The position numbers and the translations under genes are program-made. This document shows, one piece after another, positions 55,624-62,928 of a stretch of DNA of 64,000 bases (its first letter is position 1; each line of letters begins with the position of its first letter). The notes below the pieces were generated by a model. It did no database searches and had not been told where the DNA came from. It saw only the letters and a program-made list of their open reading frames with translations. Source of the stretch: Desulfosporosinus acididurans (lineage in GTDB: Bacteria; Bacillota; Desulfitobacteriia; Desulfitobacteriales; Desulfitobacteriaceae); assembly GCF_001029285.1 (NCBI RefSeq), contig NZ_LDZY01000007.1, positions 1-64,000 on the forward strand. The letters run 5' to 3'.

Positions 55624-56430
55624 ATGAACGATGCATTGTATTGGTCAATGCTTAAATATGAAGGTAAAAAGGTCATAGGTTATTCCCTTGGTCTGATGCT
55701 TTATGAGTGGCTGATAACCTGGGTTTATCCGATTCTTATTGAATCACCTGTGATCGAAGATCTTCCAAACAGTTTTCCAACACCGGTTAAACGAGCGTTT
55801 GGCGTTTCCGAGGAAGAAACAGATATATCTTATGAATCCTATATCTCGGCGCAATTATTAGGAAGGTTCTGGACGCTGCTTATTTCCGTTTACGGAATAA
55901 GCGCATCAAATGCTCTGACTGCGCATATGCTTGAACAAGGTTTTATGGCTTATCCTTTGTCAGCACCAGTGTCCCGCTCAGAAATCATCAATACCCAAAT
56001 TGGAGTGCTTTTAACGGAATTAATGATGGTAACCGGTGCTACGGTGGGAGGGATATATTCTGCAGCAGCTTTTTTTAAGGTAACCATTGACAGGTGGGGA
56101 TTTTTCAGAATGGGAATCTTAGGGTTTTGCTTGAGTACGGTGGTCAGTGGCTACAGCATGCTCTTTGGTGTGTCCCTAAACTCAGAAGAAGTATCTGTTC
56201 CTTTGGTAAGCGCTTTAACTGTAATTTTTTATGGGCTCGACGTTATGTCATCTCTCAGTGAACGATTTGCTGGCTTGCAAAACGTAACGCCCTTTGCTCT
56301 GTTTCGCCCCCAAGAAGTTCTTCGGGGGAAATTGCTGCCGACAAAAGAATGCCTTATCTTGAGCTGTATTTCAGGAACTTGTCTGTTTCTTTCAGGGTTC
56401 GTATTCCGACGAAAGAATTTGGCAATTTAA
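55624..56430 (+). CDS. ABC-2-type permease, subunit B
   Basis: A 268-aa membrane protein with about six hydrophobic segments, a diverged paralogue of subunit A at 53726 (shared MAY(P/L)LS(A/S)P, FRPQEVL and terminal RRKNLAI features). ATG 55624 is preceded by GAGGTGACG at a normal distance; ATG 55621 and GTG 55597 are alternatives. The initiation region follows the methyltransferase stop directly. Last gene of the operon. Confidence 0.85.
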   Translation: MNDALYWSMLKYEGKKVIGYSLGLMLYEWLITWVYPILIESPVIEDLPNSFPTPVKRAFGVSEEETDISYESYISAQLLGRFWTLLISVYGISASNALTAHMLEQGFMAYPLSAPVSRSEIINTQIGVLLTELMMVTGATVGGIYSAAAFFKVTIDRWGFFRMGILGFCLSTVVSGYSMLFGVSLNSEEVSVPLVSALTVIFYGLDVMSSLSERFAGLQNVTPFALFRPQEVLRGKLLPTKECLILSCISGTCLFLSGFVFRRKNLAI

Positions 56431-56503
56431 GACGATTAACCTAATGGTTTCCTTCCTTATATATAACACGCATAAAGTATAATGTATATTAGGTAATAAA
56501 TTA

Positions 56504-56532
56504 TTGACAGAGCTGCTATTGCACTATATCAT
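56504..56532 (+). promoter_or_regulatory. Promoter far upstream of livJ
   Basis: TTGACA (56504-56509) and TATCAT (56527-56532) with a 17-bp spacer. If this drives livJ, the leader is about 470 nt long. The gap 56431-57007 also carries a palindromic element (56797-56859) and AT-rich DNA; no gene was recognised in it. Confidence 0.55.
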
Positions 56533-56796
56533 CATATTAAATATGTTTTAAAAGAAATGTATTTGTAAATTTGACAGTTTTTGAGGAAACAACGTTGTTT
56601 ATCAAGAACAAGGCGGAGTATTAGATTATAGAATATTGCCATATTTTTACTATATAACCTGTTATGCCTAATTGTTTTATAAAAGTTCCGGTGCTGCTTT
56701 TGAGTGGTACCTTACCTTATTTATGATTTCTTTACCTTTGGCTGATTCGGCTTGTTATCAATAGCTAAGCTGAGGTTATTTTGATCCAGTTTTTAA

Positions 56797-56859
56797 GCCC
56801 CCCACTTTTATAAGTGGGGGTAGGTACTTCATTAATCAGCTTTAGCTGAACGAGTTAAC
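56797..56859 (+). repeat. Palindromic element ending in GAGTTAAC
   Basis: A first hairpin has arms CCCCCACTTTT / ATAAGTGGGGG-type (56798-56820). It is followed by TCAGCTTTAGCTGA (56836-56849) and the end CGAGTTAAC. The layout matches 8643-8702: one hairpin, a short spacer, the CAGCTTTAGCTG hairpin, then GAGTT(C/A)AC. It lies in the leader or upstream region of livJ. Confidence 0.55.
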
Positions 56860-57007
56860 TGCGGTTTTCTGCATCTAACTAGGTCTGAATATTTGCGTAA
56901 TTCTGGTCATTTGGGGGGCAAGAGTTTAGATCCGGAAATAGGAGGTGATGTTTAGCTTGTAATTACAACGGAATGCAACCTACATAAATGAGGAGGGGAA
57001 ATTTGAA

Positions 57008-58168
57008 ATGTCCAAAAAGTTTCTTAGTGTACTTGCGGTGACACTTCTATCCTTTACGGTAATTGTTTCAGGCTGCGGTACCCAATCCAGTGCATCGTCA
57101 TCAGGTTCATCCGATCAGTCAACAGCAAGCAGCGGAGATATTAAGATCGGCGTACCTTTACCCATGACCGGTTCTGAGGCGACCTACGGTAAAGATATGG
57201 AAAATGCTATCAAAATGGCTGTCGCCGAGGTGAATGCCAAAGGCGGAATTAATGGTAAAACATTAGGAACCGTTACAGGTGATGATGCCTGTGATCCCCA
57301 GCAAGCAACGGCAGCTGCTAATAAGTTAGTTTCTGAAGGGGTAGTTGCCATTGTCGGAGGATATTGCTCTGGCGCAGTTGTTCCAACCTTAACAATCTAC
57401 AACGAGAAAAATATTCCGTATATCGTTGAAGCTGCCAACTCATCAAAAATTACGGATGAAAATCCCGGAAATACCTTCCAAATTAATGGTACGGCTGTAC
57501 ACCAGACTCAAAAAGCAGTCGAACTCTTTAAAAAGCTGGGAGCTAAAAATGTTGCCATCGTAGAACAAGGGGATGCATATTCCTCTGATTTGGCAAAGCA
57601 AACCGAAGCTGCTTGGAAAGCCGCAGGAAATACAGTAGTTTCTCATGACGTTACTACTAAAGGAGAACAGGATTTTTCATCCTTAGTAACAAGTTTGAAA
57701 TCTAAAAATACGGATTTGGTATTTTGGACTGCCTACTATGCAGACGGTGCCCTCTTAATTAAGCAATTGCGTCAAGGCGGTTATAAAGGAGCTATTGTTG
57801 TTGGTGACGGCAGCAGCGATCCTAAACTTATCCAGATGGCCGGAGCTGCCGGAGAAGGCACCTATGTACTGTCGCCTCCCGTTGCCGAATTCCTCCCGAC
57901 GGCAAAACAGTTTGCCGATGCTTATAAAGCGAAATATGGTCAGACCCCCGGAGCTTATGCCCCGTTGGCTTATGACGGGATAAACTTGCTGGCAGATGCT
58001 ATGAAACGAGCTGGAAATACTGATGGCAAGGCGATCATTAAGGCCTTGATCGAAACCAAGGATTTCCAGGGCTTGGCCGGCAAAGTAACCTTTGCTCCCA
58101 ATAAGACGTTACAAGAGAGTAACTTTATCGTCTTGCAAATCAAGAACGGACAATTTGTTCTGCAATAA
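57008..58168 (+). CDS. livJ: Branched-chain-type amino acid ABC transporter, binding lipoprotein
   Basis: A 386-aa periplasmic-binding-type lipoprotein of the LivJ family. The lipobox VSGC puts lipid on C23; a Ser-rich linker follows, then the ligand-binding fold (GVPLPMTGSEATYGKDM and DDACDPQQATAAANKLV). Start ATG 57008 follows GAGGAGGGG. It is the first gene of livJHMGF. Since glycyl-radical genes for an amino-acid-type substrate follow, the actual ligand might be hydroxyproline or a related compound rather than leucine (inference). Confidence 0.93.
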   Translation: MSKKFLSVLAVTLLSFTVIVSGCGTQSSASSSGSSDQSTASSGDIKIGVPLPMTGSEATYGKDMENAIKMAVAEVNAKGGINGKTLGTVTGDDACDPQQATAAANKLVSEGVVAIVGGYCSGAVVPTLTIYNEKNIPYIVEAANSSKITDENPGNTFQINGTAVHQTQKAVELFKKLGAKNVAIVEQGDAYSSDLAKQTEAAWKAAGNTVVSHDVTTKGEQDFSSLVTSLKSKNTDLVFWTAYYADGALLIKQLRQGGYKGAIVVGDGSSDPKLIQMAGAAGEGTYVLSPPVAEFLPTAKQFADAYKAKYGQTPGAYAPLAYDGINLLADAMKRAGNTDGKAIIKALIETKDFQGLAGKVTFAPNKTLQESNFIVLQIKNGQFVLQ

Positions 58169-58190
58169 AAAAGTATAAAAATAACTGATG

Positions 58191-58228
58191 CTAAGGACGA
58201 CCGGGTACTTTTTCCCAGTCGTCCTTAG
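58191..58228 (+). terminator. Hairpin between livJ and livH
   Basis: CTAAGGACGACCGGG (58191-58205) and CCCAGTCGTCCTTAG (58214-58228) form a long stem with one mismatch. As in many ABC operons it probably gives extra binding-protein mRNA by partial termination or protection of the 3' end. Confidence 0.75.
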
Positions 58229-58272
58229 ACAATCTTTGTCTTTAGTTCAAAGAGGGTGAAGGGGTGCACGTT

Positions 58273-59193
58273 ATGACAGATTTTTATATTATTATTCAAC
58301 AACTTGTGAATGGATTAATTTTAGGTTCTTTTTATAGCCTTGTAGCTCTCGGTTATTCCATGGTTTACGGCATTATAAAACTTCTTAATTTTGCCCACGG
58401 GGATATTTATATGGTAGGGGCCTTTGTGGGATTTGGGGCTCTCGGTCTTTTTGGAAGTGTTTTGGGGATCGGTTGGTTAGGAATTACTGCCGCTTTGGTG
58501 ATCAGTATGGTTCTTGTGGGATTCCTAGGAATAGTAATACATAGGGTTGCCTACCAGCCCCTCTTAAATAAAAATGCCCCACGTATGTCTCTCTTAATTA
58601 CGGCGGTAGGTGTATCCTTTACCTTATTCAACGCCGTCATGGTTATGACGAGCGGGGAATATAAAGCCTTCACAACCAGTCTGAGCTATGACGGAATCAG
58701 TGTTGGGCCTCTGAATATAACCTATACTCAGATAATTATGGTGGTTGCGACGGCTGTTCTGATGCTTGGCTTATATTGGTTTATCAATCGCACTATGTAT
58801 GGCAAAGCCATGCGCGCCATAGCCCTTGATCAGGATGCCTGCCGCCTGATGGGAATTAATGTCACTAAGACCATCAGCTTAACCTTTTTCGTCGGCTCAG
58901 CCTTGGCTGCTGCTGCCGGTGTCATGGCAGGAGTTTATTATGGAAGCATTCATTTTTACATGGGTTTTATCATTGGCTTAAAGGCATTTACCGCAGCAGT
59001 TATCGGCGGAATCGGCAGTATACCGGGAGCAATGCTCGGGGGCCTTATTTTAGGCCTTTTGGAAACGGCCGGAACGCAGCTTCCTTTTGTAGGATCTGCT
59101 TGGAAAGACGTTTTTACGTTTGGCATCTTAATCCTATTGCTGGTTACAAAACCGACCGGAATTTTGGGTAAAAGCGAGATTGAGAGGATGTAG
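58273..59193 (+). CDS. livH: Branched-chain-type ABC transporter permease LivH
   Basis: A 306-aa permease with about eight transmembrane helices and the LivH signatures GYSMVYGIIKLLNFAHGDIY and AVIGGIGSIPGAMLGG. ATG 58273 is chosen with GAAGGGG 8 nt upstream; the GTG at 58264 lies in that site. Forms the channel with LivM. Confidence 0.94.
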   Translation: MTDFYIIIQQLVNGLILGSFYSLVALGYSMVYGIIKLLNFAHGDIYMVGAFVGFGALGLFGSVLGIGWLGITAALVISMVLVGFLGIVIHRVAYQPLLNKNAPRMSLLITAVGVSFTLFNAVMVMTSGEYKAFTTSLSYDGISVGPLNITYTQIIMVVATAVLMLGLYWFINRTMYGKAMRAIALDQDACRLMGINVTKTISLTFFVGSALAAAAGVMAGVYYGSIHFYMGFIIGLKAFTAAVIGGIGSIPGAMLGGLILGLLETAGTQLPFVGSAWKDVFTFGILILLLVTKPTGILGKSEIERM

Positions 59194-59196
59194 CAG

Positions 59197-60153
59197 ATGG
59201 TTAATTCTGTTGGTTTTAAAGATCGTGTGACTGAAACGATAAAGGGCAAAAAAACGCGTGTTTTATTCCTGTCCCTATTGGTTATAATCGTTGCCTTACT
59301 GCCTCTGGGTGTCAATAACTATATAGAAGAAGTTATGACGAATACGTTTTTCTATATTATTCTGGCTCTGGGATTAAACATCGTTATTGGTTATGCCGGC
59401 TTAGTTGACCTTGGCTATGCAGCCTTTTTTGCTGTAGGAGCCTATACAACGGGAATCCTTATGAGATACGGCCTGAACTTTTGGCTTACCATACCTATCG
59501 CCGTTATCTTTTGTGTTATAGCCGGGATTATCATCGGGGGACCGACCTTAAGACTGCGCAGCGATTACTTAGCTATCGTAACCTTGGGATTCGGGGAAAT
59601 TACCCGTATCACCGCCCGCAACTTAAAGGTTACAGGCGGGGCAAGTGGTTTGGTAGGTATTCAACGGCCGACTATCTTTGGCCATAAGCTGTATCAAATT
59701 ACTGATTTTTATTATACATTTTTCATCTTAGTAATTTTGGCGATTATCGTGTCTCTGCGCATCTATCATTCTCGTCTGGGACGAGCTTGGCAATATATTC
59801 GCGAAGATGAAGATGCTGCTGAAGCAATGGGCATTGATCCCGTAAAAACAAAACTCTATGCTTATATGATTGGAGCTGCTTTTGGCGGTGTGGCGGGTGC
59901 GTTTTTTGCAGTTAAGATGACCGCTATTTCACCGGAGACCTTTGCCTTTACTCAATCGGCGATGATTCTTCTGGCTGTAATCTTAGGAGGAATGGGTAAG
60001 ATTCCCGGTGCGATTCTGGGAGCCGTATTCCTGGTTTTCTTCCCGGAGATATTTCGGGAAATTGGTCAGATGCGGATGCTCTTATTTGGTATTCTCCTGG
60101 TTATTATTATGGTATTTCGCCCACAAGGTCTTTGGCCGGAACGAAAAAGCTAG
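59197..60153 (+). CDS. livM: Branched-chain-type ABC transporter permease LivM
   Basis: A 318-aa permease with about nine transmembrane helices; signatures LNIVIGYAGLVDLGYAAFFA and LGGMGKIPGAILGA. It starts 3 nt after livH. Its partner ATPases follow after a 112-nt gap. Confidence 0.94.
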   Translation: MVNSVGFKDRVTETIKGKKTRVLFLSLLVIIVALLPLGVNNYIEEVMTNTFFYIILALGLNIVIGYAGLVDLGYAAFFAVGAYTTGILMRYGLNFWLTIPIAVIFCVIAGIIIGGPTLRLRSDYLAIVTLGFGEITRITARNLKVTGGASGLVGIQRPTIFGHKLYQITDFYYTFFILVILAIIVSLRIYHSRLGRAWQYIREDEDAAEAMGIDPVKTKLYAYMIGAAFGGVAGAFFAVKMTAISPETFAFTQSAMILLAVILGGMGKIPGAILGAVFLVFFPEIFREIGQMRMLLFGILLVIIMVFRPQGLWPERKS

Positions 60154-60265
60154 AGAGGCATTTGGGTTTCAATGAACTTAGAAGTTTAATGTTTTTTACC
60201 TTCCTTATAGAAACGTTGAGAAAGCGACTTGCATGTCCGGAACTTTAAAAAAAAGGATGAGTATA

Positions 60266-61036
60266 ATGCCTATCTTAGAAGTGAAAAAGTTAACTCTTCG
60301 TTTTGGCGGGTTAACAGCAGTAAATAACCTTAGTTTCGATATGGATGAGAATTCAATTGTAAGTCTGATAGGACCCAATGGTGCAGGAAAAACGTCAGCG
60401 TTTAATTGTCTGACGGGTTTTTATAAAGGCAGTGAAGGCGATATCTTATTTCAAGGCCAAAGTATCTTTCGGCAGAAGCCGTATAAAATTACAAAATTGG
60501 GTATGGCGAGAACTTTTCAGAATTTGCGTTTATTCAAAGATATGACGGTTTTGGAAAATGTCATGTCCGGCATGCACAGCCGAACGTCTGCCGGTGTCCT
60601 GGGAGCTGTTTTAAGACTTCCCAGTCAGCGTCAGGAAGAAAAGAAAATTCGGCAGGTCAGTGAAGAGTGTCTTGACTTTGTAGGTATTTTAGATAAACAA
60701 GACCGTTTGGCCCGTAATTTGGCCTATGGTGACCAACGTCGTGTAGAGTGGGCCAGAGCTTTGGCTACTCATCCAAAACTTATTTTATTGGATGAACCGG
60801 CTGCCGGTCTCAACCATGATGAAAAAGACCAGTTAGTAGACTTAATACGACGCATTCAGAAGGATTTAGGTATCACAGTACTGTTGATAGAACATGATAT
60901 GGGGCTGGTCATGAAAGTTTCGGAAAAAATTGTGGTCATTGACTATGGCCAGAAAATAGCTGAAGGATCTTCTGAAGAAGTCAAGAACAATCCCAAAGTT
61001 ATCGAAGCCTACTTGGGTAAGGAGGATGAGGAATGA
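60266..61036 (+). CDS. livG: Branched-chain-type ABC transporter ATPase LivG
   Basis: A 256-aa ATPase: Walker A GPNGAGKTSAFN, signature LAYGDQRRVEWARAL, Walker B LILLDEPAAGLN, and the LivG-specific IEHDMGLVM. ATG 60266 is preceded by AAGGATGAG; upstream in-frame starts at 60257 and 60233 would add residues that do not match the family. It overlaps livF by 4 nt. Confidence 0.94.
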   Translation: MPILEVKKLTLRFGGLTAVNNLSFDMDENSIVSLIGPNGAGKTSAFNCLTGFYKGSEGDILFQGQSIFRQKPYKITKLGMARTFQNLRLFKDMTVLENVMSGMHSRTSAGVLGAVLRLPSQRQEEKKIRQVSEECLDFVGILDKQDRLARNLAYGDQRRVEWARALATHPKLILLDEPAAGLNHDEKDQLVDLIRRIQKDLGITVLLIEHDMGLVMKVSEKIVVIDYGQKIAEGSSEEVKNNPKVIEAYLGKEDEE

Positions 61037-61749
61037 ACGACTTAGCACTCGTCCTGCAAAATGTTGAAACGTTTTATGGGAAAATTCATGCTCTTAAAGG
61101 AGTAAGTCTGGAAGTGCCCAAGGGTAAGATCGTGACCCTGCTTGGCTCCAATGGTGCCGGAAAGACAACAACGTTAAAGACGATTTCCGGATTGATTCAA
61201 GCATCTGCAGGCAAAATCGAGTTTTATGGCCGGGATATAAGTAAAGAGAAAGCCCACAAGATTGTCAGCATGGGTTTAATCCATGTTCCCGAAGGACGGC
61301 GTATTTTCAAGGATTTAGCGGTTAAGGAAAATCTTGAACTAGGGGGATTTACCCTTAAAGATGAATCCTTGCGCCGTAAGCGAATTGAACACGTTTTTGA
61401 AATGTTTCCCCGTTTAAAAGATCGGCAAAAACAAATCGGAGGAACTCTCTCTGGTGGGGAACAGCAAATGTTAGCCATAGGCCGCGCTATGATGACTGAC
61501 CCCAAGCTTCTTTTGTTAGACGAGCCTTCCATGGGATTGGCTCCTTTGATTGTTCAAGATATTATGCGGATTATTAAGCAGCTGAATTCTGAAGGAACTA
61601 CAATCTTGCTTGTCGAGCAAAATGCTAAGATAGCCCTAAAATTAGCGGATTATGGCTATGTCTTAGAGACCGGTGAGCTGGTCATGGAAGGGGACAGTAC
61701 CGAGCTCAGGCAAGATGAGAGAATAACAAAGGCTTATCTGGGAGAATAG
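61033..61749 (+). CDS. livF: Branched-chain-type ABC transporter ATPase LivF
   Basis: A 238-aa ATPase: Walker A GSNGAGKTTTLK, signature LSGGEQQMLAIGRAM, Walker B LLLLDEPSMGLAP, and VEQNAKIALKLAD. Its start overlaps the livG stop (ATGA), so the two ATPases are translationally coupled. Confidence 0.95.
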   Translation: MNDLALVLQNVETFYGKIHALKGVSLEVPKGKIVTLLGSNGAGKTTTLKTISGLIQASAGKIEFYGRDISKEKAHKIVSMGLIHVPEGRRIFKDLAVKENLELGGFTLKDESLRRKRIEHVFEMFPRLKDRQKQIGGTLSGGEQQMLAIGRAMMTDPKLLLLDEPSMGLAPLIVQDIMRIIKQLNSEGTTILLVEQNAKIALKLADYGYVLETGELVMEGDSTELRQDERITKAYLGE

Positions 61750-61756
61750 AAGGATT

Positions 61757-61900
61757 ATGGATGAAATCTCCTTTTTTTATTCGGGCGGCGGTGTTACTAT
61801 TAGTGGGGGAGAGCAGCTTTCCTGCCTCCTTTGAGCGTATTTTGGAAGTTGTGCCTTGGATCATTCTTTGCAAGATGTGCTGCTGCCGGTGAGTTAATAG
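61757..61900 (+). pseudogene. Fragment of a glycyl-radical activase gene
   Basis: From ATG 61757 the frame reads DEISFFYSGGGVTISGGEQL before a TGA at 61832. The SGGGVT(I/L)SGGE segment is the signature of glycyl-radical-enzyme activases. Past the stop, a shifted frame continues with FPASFERILEVV, in the position of the segment that follows SGGE in intact activases. The radical-SAM cysteine part is missing. It is therefore a small internal fragment of a second activase, next to the intact one at 61923. Confidence 0.6.
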
Positions 61901-61922
61901 CAAGACAGACGGAGTGTTGAAG

Positions 61923-62828
61923 GTGACAGATGGTAAGATCATCAATATTATGAAATATTCTATTCATGATGGCCCAGGTATTCGAACGGCAGTTTTCTTT
62001 AAGGGCTGCCCTCTCAATTGTCTTTGGTGTCATAATCCGGAAAGTCAAAAGTATGACCAAGAGCTGTTCTATTGGCCGGATCGCTGTATCGGCTGCGGTC
62101 GGTGCCTGGAAAGTTGTTCCAGAGACGCAATTAGGCTGACGTCCGGTAAGCTGGAATATAAGCGCGCTCAGTGCAAGGTGTGCGGGGATTGCTGTAAAGT
62201 CTGTCATGCCGGAGCGAGAGAACTGGTGGCAAAAACTATGTCTGTTGGCCAGGTTATGGCTGAGATTGAAAAAGATTTGGTCTTTTATGATGAATCGGGA
62301 GGAGGGGCTACTTTTTCAGGAGGAGAAGCCTTGATGCAGCCTACCTTTCTAACAGAACTGCTTCAAGACTGTCAAAAGAAGGAGATAAACACAGCGGTAG
62401 AGACTTGCGGCTATGTTAAGTCTGAAATCCTCCAAACGATCAGCCCCTATGTTAATCTCTTTTTATACGATTTAAAACTCATGGATTCCCAGAGACACCA
62501 ATACTACACCGGGGTGCCTAATGAACTTATTCTGGACAATCTGCGCTGGCTGACAGAGCACCATCCTAAGGTTCTTGTTCGTGTACCGATCACTCCCGGC
62601 TGTAATGATGATAAAGAAAACCTTCACCAACTTGGAGAATTCGTTGCCTCCTTGAAAAGAGTTCAAGAACTTCATTTGCTGCCCTATCACCGGGCTGGTG
62701 TGGATAAATACAAACGGTTGGGCCTGGAATATCAGCTGCCGGATATCCAGGCTCCTGAGAGTGAGCAGATGGAGCGGATCAAGGGCGAGCTGGAACAGTA
62801 TGGCTTAAAGGTTAAAATCGGTGGTTAG
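61923..62828 (+). CDS. Glycyl-radical enzyme activase (radical SAM)
   Basis: A 301-aa activating enzyme that abstracts a hydrogen from the glycine of its partner. The radical-SAM site is C29-x3-C33-x2-C36 (CPLNCLWC). A two-cluster ferredoxin insert follows (CIGCGRCLESC and CKVCGDCCKVC), as in activases of the HypE/CutD/PflC type. Then come SGGGATFSGGEAL and the C-terminal barrel (LLPYHRAGVDKYKRLG). GTG 61923 is chosen with GGAG 9 nt upstream; GTG 61914 and TTG 61917 overlap that site. The glycyl-radical enzyme begins 100 nt downstream. Confidence 0.9.
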   Translation: MTDGKIINIMKYSIHDGPGIRTAVFFKGCPLNCLWCHNPESQKYDQELFYWPDRCIGCGRCLESCSRDAIRLTSGKLEYKRAQCKVCGDCCKVCHAGARELVAKTMSVGQVMAEIEKDLVFYDESGGGATFSGGEALMQPTFLTELLQDCQKKEINTAVETCGYVKSEILQTISPYVNLFLYDLKLMDSQRHQYYTGVPNELILDNLRWLTEHHPKVLVRVPITPGCNDDKENLHQLGEFVASLKRVQELHLLPYHRAGVDKYKRLGLEYQLPDIQAPESEQMERIKGELEQYGLKVKIGG

Positions 62829-62928
62829 TATTGCTGCTTATTCATCTAAAACATTATATTTAGTATTGATATATTGAGCATTAAATTAATAAAGTATCAA
62901 GAAGTTTCCGAGGGGAGGAGAGGCCGAA

